From Eremophila alpestris peregrina (Eukaryota > Chordata > Aves > Passeriformes > Alaudidae): 64,000 nt of DNA. The position numbers and the translations under genes were made by a program. The stretch is taken from contig WMCF01000006.1 in assembly GCA_009792885.1 (NCBI GenBank), forward strand, positions 992,001 to 1,056,000, given 5' to 3'. This document shows, in pieces, positions 13,455-26,754 of the stretch. The notes under the pieces were generated by a model. That model saw only the letters and a program-made list of their open reading frames with translations, did not search any database and had not been told where the DNA came from. Positions within the stretch are counted from its first letter, which is position 1, and each line of letters begins with the position of its first letter.

Positions 13455-16400
13455 CTGAGGATTGGCATAGCACAGAGTCATTTGTGTTTCCTTTGCTGTA
13501 GGAAGCCTAATTACAGAAATTTATGCAGATAAAACTTGAAGTGCATTTTATCAAATTTGTTTTTCTGAGGTATGGCTCTGGGAAATCAGCTAAAACAAAC
13601 AGCAAACAGCAATTGATTTACACCTAATTTTTACTAGTGCTCTCCATATTTTTTATATTATAAATCTCCCTTATTTTATGGTACTCTGCAATCTCATGAT
13701 TTGGATTGGAGTACATGCCTAGTTAGTTTGGCTCACAAAGTGCACAAAGCAACAGCCTTTGACCTTACTCTACAAAAAGATGGTTTATTATCTAGGTTTT
13801 CAAGCAAACAGAGGCTGGTGATGCATAGAAGCAGCCTCATACATTTCTCTATCCTTGCTAGTTATATCTTTCTGTAAAATTTCCATGATCAACAGTTTGA
13901 TTTATATATCTCAGTTGCTGTTCTTTTCCTTTACAGGCAAAAACTAAATTTAAAGGCTCTGTTCACTTCATGTGTATTATGGCCTGCACAGTTCTATCTG
14001 TGGGATTACATCTGTGGTTTAAATTGTCAGATGAAAAATCATTTTAAAAAGTACTAGCAAAACAAATTCAAGCATATTGAAGCCTCTGTCATGATGTGAA
14101 ACTTCTCATTTGGGTAAGCTCTTTATAAAAAGAGAATATCACATTCAGATTTTCAAAACCATCACATGTTTAACTGAAATGTAAACGTAGCCTGTTAGTC
14201 CTCCAAGGCACCATGCAACCAGAAGGATGAGGGATAGGTCTGCCAGAGGCATTCCTACTTAACCATGGCTAAGTCAGGCACTTTGCTCTTTCTCCATTCT
14301 TGGTTATGGACAGTAGATAATCTGGACCTCATAAATACTTGACACACTTAGTAATATTTTCTTGTAATCCTCTCTTCAAAGTGGATATCCAGTAGAGCAC
14401 AGACAGAGTCTGATAAATTTTTCACATTAATTTTTCTTTAAAAAATTAATGCTTTTTTAAATTTTATTATACTTTTCATAGGAATAAATACAGTGTTGTA
14501 CATAAAAGTTTTACTATGACTTTACCAGAAAACTTTTCTCCCCCTAAATGCCAAAGACAAGTCAAATCAGATTTGAATGGATTGCGTATTTTGCATCTCA
14601 GAATTTACATCATGATCTGCTAGTTTCACCTAATCTTGAAGGATGTTTTGCTTGTGTAAAATAACATTAAAATTAGTAACCAATTATGAAGAGTAAATTT
14701 ATGATTTTTTTCCTCAATAAAAAATTTTCAGAACATCAAAAATGCTCACCCACGTTGCAGAACTATAAACATTTGAAATGTAGCAGATCTGCAAAATCAC
14801 GCAGAGCGTGAAAGAGTTTCAAGAAATCTGCTGAAAAGTGTTCTGAAAAGCACTAAATGCTTCATCAATTGGGAAAATGAGGGACAATGAAGAATAGTTA
14901 GCTAAATCAGACTTTTGTATAATCTTGTCATCAGAAAGCCAAATTGTTGCATAAAATTAGTGGCAAAAAATGTGTTATCACTCAGTGCTTGAATTGATGG
15001 AGTCATGTTGGTGCACCATTCACAAGTCTGTGTGCTGAAAAACCAGGGCTGAGCTGCTGCCTCAGCCAAGTAAGGGAGTTCTCTGATTCTGCTCCTGTAA
15101 AGAGCCTGTGCATCCCTTCTTGCCAGAGGCTGGTGTGGGGGAGATGGTAAGGAAGCATTAAGATATATACCATTGGAAGACAAATGAATCCTTCTTTATT
15201 TCCCCTTTTAAAAAGTAGTTTAACACCCAATAGTGGACATCCAGCCAGAGAAAAATTATTATTATCTGTCTTTTGTCGGGATTAATTTCATCCAGCTTCA
15301 ACTATCTGATTTGTGCAAATTGTTGAGTGTCAATAACTGAACCAAGACAGGAGAGGAAAAGAGCCATGAAAAGCACTGGAATAGGGCAGTCATAACCACT
15401 GTGTGCCTGACTGCTGCTCCTAGAGCATCCAAAGGAGAATTCATGACTAGTTTAATGAAGTTTGAATATGCACTATTGGAAGGTTCTTTCCTAGCAAAAA
15501 GAGCATTTAAAATTCCTTTAACAAAACATGAACAAATGTACAGTGTCCTACTAAACACCAGGGAATTGGTAGTGGTTAGCTAAGTCTGCAAATGTCCATG
15601 TGCTTGTGGGCATGGGCACTCATATCAACACATGGACAAAGCTCAGAGGTTCCCTTCAGTATCTTCACAGTCAGAATTGAGAAATCTCTGAAGTGTCTTG
15701 TGTGCTTTCAGTGCTGCTAAGGGTACAGAGCACCCAGAGCTCAGCATTCAAATTGCCTTCTGTGTGACAGGGAAAGGATGTTGCTGTACAAAGCAATTTT
15801 CTCAACATGTTTGTTTCTTAAAAAAAGGCACTGATCTAGAAGTATTTAAGAAGTGGCAAAGTTGTATGTGTACTTGGAATAGGGTTGTCCTTCTCAAGAA
15901 ATATGTCTCATCTAGTGAGCAAAGGCATTTTGGACTTGAGAAACTGTGATGAGATCAAATCTCTGCTCTTGAGTTTGAATTTGTATTTAATGACACCTAC
16001 TGCTGTTTTGAAAACTACAAAAGGATAAAATATGTCTCATTCAGACTGAAAGGGGTATTGCTGTAGATTTTATTGAAGAAGCTTTTACACTTAGATTTTG
16101 GACAGATATTTACTTTGCAACCAAATCCTACTGCACATTGTTTTATGCGAAGTGCTCATTACTTCATCTGATCTAGTAGAGACTCCTACACTGTTCTGAA
16201 AAAAGCAGGGTGATGGAGAAGGATGCATGCAGACCTTGCATACTTCAAGAATACAGGATATTTGCAATCTGCAGCTTCCTAGTTTACTGCCTACAAGTCA
16301 ATTGTCACACTTTACACAAGACAGTTGTCATATTTGCTTTTCTTTCAGGAGATAATGTAATACTTCTTGAGAAAATGCACCAATCTTTGCTCCTATTATG

Positions 16401-16613
16401 ACTGTTATTATCACCTGTGTGTTAATAATTTTCATATTGGTCTAGTATTATTTAATCTTTATACCTGGTTTTATATTTTTCAAATCCTGTTCACATACAC
16501 TCACCTTTTGACTCCATAGATAAGATGGATTGACATTTTGAGAGAACACTATATTTCTATTATTTCTTTCCTATCTTTTATCTTCAGAAATCAGTTTCTT
16601 CTGTCTGCAGCAT

Positions 16614-17172
16614 TGTGAGACTCATAATGGACTCACTCTGGCCACAGCTAAGCCCTACCCAGCTGATCACTGACTCTTCACCTTCAACTGGAGAATAGAG
16701 AGAGTAGGAAGAGCAAAGGCAAAAAATTTCATGGGCCAAGACAATGACACTTTAGTAAGTGATGGACAGATGAAGAGGCAAAGAAACAAAACCTGAGTGA
16801 TGTAGGCATCAAGATGACTAGCAGTAGAGCAACGACCCACGAATCTCCAAGCAATGGCTGCCTCCCACGAAGCCCCTTCCCCTCAGGTTTATTGCTCAAC
16901 ATGTTATATAGCCTGGAATACCCCTTGGGGCAGCTGCAGTCCATTGTCCCAGCTGTCTCCCCTTCCAGCTCTTTGCCCATCTCCAGCCTACTAGCTGTTG
17001 GGGCAGTATGGGGAAAAAAACCTGAAGTCTTGATGCTGTGCAAGCACTGCTCAGCAATAGCCAAAGCACTGGTGTGCTATCAACATTATTTTAATCACAA
17101 ATTCAAAACACAGCAACATTCAGGCTGATAGGAAGAAAATGAAGTCCATGATTACCAGCCAAACCCAGTACA
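16614..17172 (-). mobile_element. Solo LTR of an avian endogenous retrovirus-like element
   Basis: Read on the minus strand the element starts TGTACTGGGTTTGGCTGGT, passes GCACACCAGTGCTTTGGCTATTGCTG-like sequence in its U3-like part, and ends in a region with GGCCCATGAAATT, CTCTTCCTACTCTCTC and GGTAGGGCTTAGC before TCTCACA. The order and wording match an abundant avian LTR family I know from Neoaves genomes. On the minus strand a TATATAA lies at 16904-16910 and an AATAAA at 16888-16893. The termini are TG...CA. No obvious target-site duplication and no internal gag, pol or env sequence is visible, so it is best read as a solo LTR. It is diverged, and the family name is not assigned. Confidence 0.8.
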
Positions 17173-17766
17173 CACTGTTAGTATTATCCAACAATAGGAT
17201 GAAAACTTGAAATAAACCAACCAGAACATACACTGTGAGATATCTCAGCACCACCCCCCACCATGTGTGAGTGAAAAAAAACTGTAGCGCCTGCAGTGTT
17301 ACACCTCAAAAAAATTATTTTGTATTCAAAACATTGAAGTTAACTGCTGGTTTATTCTTCTTTCATCAGCTAGACATTAGCCAATTTATTTATTTTAAAG
17401 ATGGATGTTGTGAATCAGGATTGTTCAGTTGATGTGAGAATCTAGTCCATATTGAAATTGCTTACTATCCTGCTTGGGTTAGACTGAAGGGAAATTTGAA
17501 TTTCTAGATTGGAGACATGAAGAAATTTCATGTCAACCTCTGTACAGGCATCTGAAGCAGTACATGCAAAAATTTTGGTGACATCTGTGTTCCAAACAGC
17601 AAATCTCTTTGGCATGCTCAGCAGCACCCATAATGAACTCTAAGGTCTATTACCTTGTATTGCTTGTAAGAGATCAGCCTAGGTCTTTTAAAACTATTTC
17701 AGCCCCCACCTAATGGTACTGACTGCTGCATTTGAACATAACTCAGCTTCAGAAAAGCCAGCTTTA

Positions 17767-18008
17767 CTCTGGGATGCATCCAAAGTAGTGTGGCCAGCAG
17801 GGTGAGGGAAGGAATTCTGCAGTGCTGCATTCAGCTCTGGAGGCCCAGCACAGGGAGGACAGGGACCTGGTGGAGCAAGTCCAGAGGAGGGCCACACAAA
17901 TGATCAGAGGGGTGGAACACCTCTGCTATGAGGAAAGCTGTGAGAGTTGGGGTTGTTCAGCTTGCAGAGATGAAGGTTCCATAGAGATCTTAAATGTTCT
18001 ATGATTTT
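17767..18008 (+). mobile_element. CR1 LINE fragment, sense orientation, with internal deletions
   Basis: The plus strand reads GTGTGGCCAGCAGGGTGAGG, GAATTCTGCAGTGCTGCATT, CAGCTCTGGAGGCCCAGCAC, GTCCAGAGGAGGGCCACA, ATGATCAGAGGGGTGGA, CACCTCTGCTATGAGGA and GTTGGGGTTGTTCAGCTTG, the usual order near the end of CR1 ORF2. Near 17819 the stretch that normally lies between ATTCTGCC and AGTGCTGCAT is missing. After about 17975 the sequence jumps almost directly to the 3' terminal TTCTATGATT motif, so the rest of the 3' region is deleted too. It is the only plus-strand CR1 copy I found. Confidence 0.88.
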
Positions 18009-19615
18009 TGTTAACATATTAGACTCAGGGTTTGTAGTAGCAACACTTCATAATCACAAAGATAAATCTGAAAGAGTCTATGTGCCTTTAGAAACAACCT
18101 TTAGAAAAATAAGTTTTAGAATTCTAATTACACAGTATTATTGTGAAATGCTATGGGATTTTATAAACCATTCACCTTGCAATGTCAAACAGCCCAACTG
18201 GAAAATTTATCTTTTCCCTAAATCAGATGTTTGTTTTGTGCAAATCACACACAGAGTATCAGATGAGCCATGTTTCTGTTTTAAAAAAGCTGGCTACTGA
18301 ACACACTGATACCTATCTGTGAGAAAATTCTGAAAGACTGATAGTCTGAGTCTCATGTGTTTCTGCCTTCACTCTTGGCTAGGAACATGAAGAGGAACAA
18401 ATAAAACATACAATTCGGTTGAGATTAGTTTCCTAAGGGTTTCCCCTCCATCTCTGGGCTGAGATGGAGGGAAAGTACTAGCTCAATTTTTCTGAGCTTT
18501 TTATCTGTGACACTGTGAGGGGAGCAAGAATGAACAACCATCTCCAGGCTCTCTGTCGATTAATGACTTCAAAATACCCAGAGCCCTGTGGACCTGCATG
18601 TCCCCACAAGTGTATGTAGAGGTCAAAATGAAGCAAAGATAAAAATGTTGGCTTGATAAATCTTCTTTTTTTCAGATCTTATTAATATATGGGATACTGG
18701 CTGCACACTGATCAGAATGTGAAATAAAGCAGAAAATGAACCACAGAATCAGATTCAATATTTCACCATTTTAGTTGGATCAGTTCTGACAAATATGGGT
18801 CTAATATGCTTGGAGTCTCATTTCCCAAAGTTAAATTTGTGCTATTTTTCAACACTAAGAAGATGAAAGAGATGCTGATTAGTTTATTGGTAAATGAGTT
18901 AATTTTGAATGGCTTTGGCCTGATTATTTAGTTTTGTTTCAAGAGGATTTGTTTTTAGCTGGAAAACAGAAATTAATTTCTAGATCTCCTGAATTTAGCT
19001 GTTCTAATTTTAAGCAAGCAGTTTTATTCAGATATTTTAATTGCTTGTCTAAAGAAGGACTTAAATACACACATATGGACAGGACTGCACTGCACCAGCA
19101 AAGTGCTTGTGTGTAACAAACAGCCTGAATGGCTTTGAAATAAAATGGAATTCCACTGGGCTGGCTGTTGGTTCTGGGAAATTTTTTGCTATTATTACTA
19201 AATATTAATGATACAAAGATGGTTATCTATAGCTCATCCATACAGATGGTATTTGCTTAAAGCTTGTACCAATCCTGCTAATATGCAGGATAAACTCTTG
19301 GTTTTGTGGTAGTCCATTGATGACATGACTTCCATGGATTCCAGAGGAATCAGAATTTCATCTCAATAGTTAGTTTTCTGGTGGACTATCTACTGATGAG
19401 GTCGACACCAATAATTTTTTTATTTGTCAGTAACTCAAACAGTTTGTACTAATTGTCAACTGTCTGGAAAGATGAAATTGTTCCAATGCTTAATTAATGG
19501 GGAAAACCAAATTTATTTGGCTTCCTGAATAAATTAACTCTGAGAGTGTTTAAAGTACTTCATTCTGGTTTTAGGTTTTCAGATGTAATTGCTAAAACCA
19601 AAATAAAGTAATCAC

Positions 19616-19631
19616 AAAAAAAAAAAAAAAA
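19616..19631 (+). repeat. Run of 16 A with A/C-rich tail
   Basis: The A homopolymer is followed by ACAAAACAAAAGAACAAGAAC. It could be the degraded tail of a retrocopy, but no recognisable body precedes it. Confidence 0.9.
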
Positions 19632-22600
19632 CAAAACAAAAGAACAAGAACACCACAATCAAGAGGAAACATTTTGAAGTGACAAAGAATGGCTGTTTAT
19701 CATTTGGGGATTTAATTTCTTTCCAAGACAAAAAACACTATCAAGTAATTACTGACAATTTTGCAGACACTACATCTGCTGAATATTGCAAAGAAGAATT
19801 TTGTCTGAAAAATTTCATCTAATCAGAATTTAATTAACATTATGCAGGTTAGCTCATGTATCTTGGATAAGACTCAGCATTGATGTATTTTTAAATTCTT
19901 CAATATCCTTTCTTTTTTGACTTTTCCTTTGAATTGCTTCCTAAAGACACAAATTGCTTTGACAGAATAAAATTAATCCCTTTTGTATTAATTTATTGAT
20001 GTTATTAACCAATATTATGAAGTAAAACTAAGGGTGTGACCTATGTGACACAATATGGACAGTTTTGTGGACACTGTGTATTTTGGGTAAGTCTTTTGCT
20101 TTGTTCTTGTTATACATCTTTTTGTCACATAAACGTGAAGTACCAAAATGATCCTGTAGAGCCCAGCAGGATATTCTGTTGGCCATATTTTCAAAGATGA
20201 AGAGTTTAAACTGCAGTGGTTTATCTGTTTATACCAATGAGGAGAATTTTTCTATTAAGAGATTCACCCATGATGTAGTTTGGAGGACTCAGACAACATT
20301 AAAATCAAAAATCTTTTAAACTTTACCTGGAATTATTGAGTAAATAATTCTAGCTCAAGTCTCAGTAGGCCTGCTTTATTCAAAATTATTTCATATACTT
20401 CAAAAATATATTCAAAATACTTATTTTTTCCCCTGAAAATTTTCTCTGGGACAATTTTTTCAATGTACTGATCATCAGTAATCTTTAAACATTGACCATA
20501 TCCATAAGAATTAACTTTCAATCCAGCCTTGATTTTACATACATACTTATTCATTCCTCATTAATCTTACTTCTCAGGAATGAACTGAATACCCAGACTC
20601 CTTCTGTGGTATTTGTGCATATTGATACTTTGCTGAATCTCATTGTGTGTGATACATCTTGTCTCAGGGGATAAAAGAAGAACCTGCATATTTGCTGAAA
20701 ACGATATAAGCATACAGATTCATTGCTTTCATCTTCACATTTGATTTCTCTGCTAGCCTTATTTACAAATTCACCAGCCATGGAGGTACTATGCAAGGCC
20801 TGAACAAAAGTAAGAACCAGACCAATTTACTGCTACCAAATGTAAGAGATCAGTATTTTGCAAATATTTCTTACTACATAACAGTTGTCATATGATAGTG
20901 GGAAAAAACCAAACAGCCAAATCTTTCAAAAGATGTGGATTTTCTCCAATTTTTCATAAGTATTTTTAATCAGAAGGGTAAAATAATGCTCCTTAAAGCT
21001 GTTCTGCCTGTTCCCCTGCCCTAAATTCATCCCCATCTGTCCCCATGCCCCAACCTCATCCCACTCCTTTAGTGGACTAACATTATGTTAAAAGGTCTCT
21101 ACTAAATCCTAGAATTGTCCTGTCTTTGGAGGGTTAAGTGGTCATGGCATGAAATGCAGATACTAGCTCATCATTGCCATTTGCAAAATAGGACTCTGGA
21201 AACATATTCCTGTTTAATGTTTTTCACAGTTTTGTTTCTCATGATTTCATGGGATGTTCATGTATCTGTTACTACAACATGGTCTAAGTTTTATGTGTTA
21301 ACTATTGTGGGGTAGCCCTAAAAGGTAACAGTTGAATGCTGAATTGCGGAGCAGAATTTATTTTGCTTTGCTTTAGCAATATAAGAACATGTACTTCTGG
21401 GGTGATTATCTAGGCTCCCCTGAAGATCACTGGGGGAAAACTGAATAGACCATTACCCAAAGAAGTCTGAATATCTTTATGCCTGTGTTGTAAACCTCTG
21501 AAGATAAGTGAAAATTGTTTCCACCCCATAAGGTACTCTTAAAAAGCCAAGGATGACATATCTCTGCCTCCAAACATACCTTCCTTCTTTTATTCCCAGC
21601 CACTATCATTTTGCTTTTTCTGCAGATAATCTGGTAGCAAATCAGGCAGATGAACACTGCAGTGCATTTTGTGAAGTCCACCAGAAGGAAAGTTTTCTTT
21701 GGGGAAACTGCAGGTGGGTGTGTTCCATATTTTAACTTTTCTAGATTGAAATGGATTCAATTTACATGATGCTCTGTTTAAGGAATTTATTACTTGCAGG
21801 TTTCCATGGACTGTTTTTTGTTCTTATTTGCTTGTTATAGTGTTAGCTAAATCCTTCCATGCTATCAGAATGGTCTGGATCAAAGAAATTTAGCAAACTG
21901 TGTAAGCTGTGACCATCATTCCTGAAGTGCCATGATGTAAAGGGGCAGGCAAAGGTTATGCAACCTGGTGTAGCCAAACTTGGGGCACCTGTGAATTACT
22001 AAGAGAGTATAATCAACCACAGCAAAAAGTATTTTTTGACACTGTGGCAGCACAGCCACATACACACAATGCATTAGCATCTTGCAATGTATGTTAGCAA
22101 TTTAACCTCCTTTACTGTAGTTTATGAAACTGAAATTGCATCTGGTGTCAGTGTGTGAAGTGCAATGTGGAGCATAGAATATACTTGTGTTATGTGTAGT
22201 ACTTATTATAGATTATATCTTGTAATTTAGTTCACAGAATTCAACAATTAATGCATATAAACAACTTAATCCCAGAAATCTGTGCATGTGTTTTTCCTAA
22301 AGTTACAATAAGTCAATAATTATCCCCATTTTATTGTATTATTTCCTCTTAATGAATGCTTGGTGGAACTTCAAAAAAAAAAAAAAACGGAAAATAGAAG
22401 CAATAAGTACAATAAGTAAAGGATAGTGATTATTTTTTCTTGAACAATCTCGGTCACATATAATTGTTGATGTGTGATTACAGATGGACTTTTCTTTTAA
22501 AACAGTTATTCAAACAAACCCTTACTAACCTAAAAGTATATGAATGACAAATGGTGGTAGGCATGAATGCAGAGAAACCAGAGAATCACTCTGAGGGGAA

Positions 22601-22960
22601 GGCTGTCATGCACCACCACACGATGGAGAAAAGTCTGTAGTCCTCAGGTGGAGCTGTTTGAGGTGTTGCTCACAACCTCTCATGCAACCCAATGTTCTTT
22701 TCCCAAATTATTTCTTCCCAATTTCCAAACAAAACGATTCAAGCTGGCAGCAAGAACAGAGAGAAGTCAGGGTGGCAGAACTACAGTTTACCACAGGCCT
22801 GCCTGCAGGAGCCAGTAGAGAAATCTCTGTGATAGCTGTCAGAGGTATAGCATCAACAAACAAATAAAAGGGCATTTCTGAGTTCAAAGGTCAGTATTGA
22901 TGTCAATCAATTCTGCATCATGCTTTCTCTGTAAGACTGGTGCTCTCAGACCGTGCAATT

Positions 22961-23040
22961 ACAAAACAAAACAAAACAAACATAAAAATCCAAAACAAAA
23001 ACAAACGAACAAAACCAAAAAACAAAACAAAACAAAAAAA
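22961..23040 (+). repeat. Imperfect (ACAAA)n low-complexity tract
   Basis: Eighty bases of ACAAA-type units with a few T and G interruptions. Confidence 0.92.
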
Positions 23041-25396
23041 ATCAGTGTCTTATGCTTTAAAAGGTGGGAACCTTTCAAGTTATTAATGCTGAGAAGCATT
23101 AAAGCTCTCTACTGCTGAAGTATCTGAATAAGATGGTGCAGCACATACATGTAGAAAAATAAATACAAAATAGAATATAAATTCAGACAGGATTATTTTA
23201 TTACTTAGAGCTTTGTTAACAAGAAACTTAGGGTAGATACTGATTTACTATAAAAAAATAGGATGCACATGTGTAATTCAGAAAAAATATAAATATCGTT
23301 TGTGCATAACTTAGAAAAGGTATTTTTGACAGATAAACTGTTGTGATTAATTATTTTGAATACAGCAGGATGAAATCAGTGGCATATCAATAATTATAAA
23401 TTCTACCATGAAGGCAGAATTCTGGCACTAATATCCATCACGTCAGGATCTCTAAATGACAAAGCTGGCACAGCAGTGAGATATTCAGGAGGTGCTCACG
23501 GCAGTTACTCTGCTTTTAATTTAAGAAATCTCTTCTGTTGGTCTCCTTCGAACATATTTTTCACACTTTTTCTGGTTTTGCATGCTTCTCAAAGGAGGTA
23601 GAAAATTCCTAGTGTTATGCTGGGCAGATAACTGATAAATTTAGACAAGTATCATCAATAAACATAACTGATTTGAGAACTAAAGTAACTACTGATGTCA
23701 TCTCTTAATATGACACAGCAACAAACCTTAATGTTGACAGTGCTAACTCGAGATTGCTAGTGCTCACCAGAAAAAACAAAAAAATATTATCTTCACATCA
23801 GCAGAAGCTTCATACCTTCAACTTGTAAAGAACTTAAAATAAAAAGCAAGTAAGATTTTTTTCAAATTATTAACCACACCATTGCTGTGGCTGTATATGA
23901 TCATGTCAAGCTAAACAACTTGTTATTCAAACACACTTGGCAGGCACAAGTTAAATACCAGGAATAGTTGTTTGAATGTTTAAGAACCTATTTTTACTAG
24001 AGCTGTGATGTATTTGTCACTCTTCATGATACTTGTCTACTCTTTATACATTTGCAGGTCTAAATATCAAATCTCCAAGATAAGAACCACATGATTCTGC
24101 AAAATATGTATACACAAAAGGCTTCAGTGTATCACATTCTTTGCTGCCGTGACAAATTTAGGTGACAAGTGGAGATGCTTTGAACCACTCAGGCAGGACA
24201 CAGAATTTAATATAGCGCCTTGCATGAACATGAAATGGACATTGAAAAGCTCTGAGGTTAGTCCTTAAAATGACAAATAGAAAATATTTTATTTCTTGCT
24301 GTAATGAAAGAAGGTAGAAAAGGGGAAAAAAGCCCATAATATTGATCTCACTTATCCTGTGAGTCTATTGATTTCTGTCAAATTAGTCTTGCATTTCATG
24401 ACATACATGATCTCTGGTCCAATATATCTTTCCATATACACCTTGATTGGAAGGTGAAAAACTTTTCCACTTCCTTGGAAACTAAAAAGACATTTTCTAG
24501 TTAATTCTATCTATGTTTGACTTCAAATATCCTCCTACTCACTTAAAATAGAGAAAGAGTATCTTATTATCTGTAATGGGAATAGAGGCTCAATGATTAG
24601 TTGAGTTCTTTATCTCTGAGCAATATGCCTCAGACTACTGGGCTGGAAACACAGTATTTATTCAAAACCCACAAAATTATGTGCAATGAAACTGCAATGG
24701 GTTTAATGACAGTATTTCAATTGGACTGACTTTCACAGTGTAGATATAGTACAAGTGGGTGTTAGTACGTTTCAAAATTTTAAAACTATTTGACAATAAT
24801 TAATTATACCATGTAAACCAAGGCAAATGTAGCCTGTTGGAGCTTGTGTGAAGGCACATAGAGAAGAACTGTATGCTTCTGAAAGATAAGGCTAAGTGGG
24901 ATCTTGTAAATGAGGGGACAATGTGTGTGCACACCTGTTTAAGTAATGGGAGTAGGATCATCCCTAGCAGTTCAGCAATAATGATGCTCCCAGAAGTCTC
25001 TGTGTCCCCACAAACTCGAGTCCTGGGTATAACTGTCCAGGTAGGAATACATCCTTAAATTAATTCTTTCCCATTTTTAGGTTCTTGCAGACCCTACTTC
25101 TCTCCCCACTATCTTGCAGTGCAAATATCCTTCAATATCTCTGGCCATGAATACCCAAGAGTGTTCTTAGCCAAGATATTTTGAACAGCTTTTGAATGTG
25201 TTTCTGTGATCCAGTCCTACTGCTTTCATCTGGCTCACTAGCCATCTAAACCTAACTCCTCATCAGGTTCTCCTTTGCAGAAAAAAGGTTCATCTGTAAT
25301 TTCTGACTGAGTGATTAAAATGTGCACTTTAGTTTCATACATACATCCAGGCAGCATTCCGTGTGAACAAAAGGGATACAGCTATGGGAGCCAAGT

Positions 25397-25605
25397 CACA
25401 GAACCATAAAACAGTTTGGATTGGGCAGGGACACCTTGCAGTAGACCAGGTTGCTCAAAGTCTGATCCTATTGAGCCCTGAACACTTCCAGGAACAGGGC
25501 ACTCACAAGTTCTCTGGACAAGTTCTATTGCAGTGCCTCACCATCCTTGCAGTGCAGGATTTCTTTCTAATATCTAATCTGAATGTGAAACAGCAGGTTG
25601 GGTCA
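25397..25605 (-). mobile_element. CR1 LINE fragment (degenerate, 3' end)
   Basis: The order of motifs matches the reverse complement of the CR1 3' end: CACAGAACCATAAAACAGTTTGG, GACCAGGTTGCTCAAAG, CCCTGAACACTTCCAGG, TCTCTGGACAAGTT, CAGTGCCTCACCATCC and TTTCTAATATCTAATCTGAA. A piece corresponding to the middle of the first 60 bases is missing compared with the copy near 4.9 kb. It is more diverged than the other copies, which suggests an older insertion. Confidence 0.85.
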
Positions 25606-26754
25606 TGGTCAGAAGAGACTATACAAAGGAAGAATTTTAGAACTAGGGAAGGGTTTCTGGTTGGCCTAGCTTGAATCTGCCCTCATTCACATTTAAAAAA
25701 ATGCAGAAAGCAGATGGAATTAGAATTAGAATTAGTTGACAATGGTTATCCCATTCATTTTATGCAGAGAACTAACAAAATTACTAAGTAGTAATGGTTC
25801 AATTTTCAGGCTTTCTAAAAGCAAGTCCTGAGTTGTGCACTACAGAGCAGAAAAGAATTCTATCAGGCAGCTCACATATCCTTCACACCTCCAAGCTGTA
25901 TAGCATTATTCTGTTCTTTCCAAGTGATACTCACAGCCAGAGCAGTGACACTGCTTAGCCATTGCACAGTTAAACTGACTTGCACCTTTCCTGGTTTATT
26001 CAACTGTGGTTTTAATAGTATTCCCATAGCAGAACAGAAAGCCAGGAAAATGACTGTGGCATGTGCTGAGTACCCTTGTTAGTGCATTCCAACCAGCTCA
26101 CACAACAAGACTTCAGTTAAATGTGAGCAATTAAACATCACTGTATAAATCCTTGAAAATTTCCTTGAAGTTCAGGTTGATGTTGCCACTTTCTCTTATT
26201 CCTGAACAGGTTTAGGTTAATCTACAAGTCAGCAATACAATTGCACTTACATATATTCCACTAGATAGAGATAACCTTTTTGTAAGTTATGCAGTGAGGC
26301 TGAATCATGGTACTGTGCTGTTCTGCATGGCATCTTTTGCCGCTTTCATTGCCATGGCACCCAAGTGACTTCCAGTAGTGCATTAAGCAATGTGCCTGTC
26401 ACTCATCAGACAAGATCACTCCATTTCTCATCCTTTCCCTCATACAGGGAACAGGAGCTTTCAGCATTTGCTTTTCATCTTTGTGAGTGAAATATCTCAG
26501 TCACTAGACTTGATTGAGCGAATGATGATGGAATAGTTTGTAACTTGCTGTCTGTAATAAAACCAATTAAACCAGCTCTAAACTACACTTCCATTTCACA
26601 TTAATGCATCAGTTCTTTTTATCTGAAAAGACAGATGTATTTTCTGATTATGTACTAAAAAAGGTGCACAAGGGAGATATTAAGCATGCAAATGCTGCCT
26701 TATTTTTTTTTTTTGGTCAAGGTTATGCATTTTTTTTTACTTCTAAAGGTTAAT
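25606..26754. other. Non-coding sequence between CR1 and LTR-like element
   Basis: Apart from the GAATTA triplet repeat, I see nothing to annotate here. Confidence 0.6.
25717..25734 (+). repeat. GAATTA hexamer, 3 copies
   Basis: Three perfect tandem GAATTA units. Confidence 0.9.

Larger units (their letters stand above)
5151..16613. other. Non-coding sequence with simple repeats only
   Basis: Contains the microsatellites and low-complexity tracts listed separately. Open frames are all 118 codons or shorter and show no domain. No RNA gene or mobile element was recognised. The 10040-11260 part is somewhat richer in GC and carries open frames on both strands, without any similarity I can name. 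Confidence 0.6.
18009..25396. other. Non-coding sequence, few landmarks
   Basis: AT-rich, with A-runs at 19616 and 22373 and the ACAAA tract at 22961. The 22560-22820 part is open for 83 codons on the plus strand and locally less AT-rich. It could be an old mobile-element remnant, but I cannot identify it. Confidence 0.6.

Noticed and set aside
14426..14450. AT-rich hairpin with 10-bp arms
   Set aside because: In AT-rich DNA such arms arise easily by chance and no other feature supports it.
16814..17128. Open frames of 104 and 111 codons on opposite strands
   Set aside because: Both overlap the solo LTR, which is non-coding.
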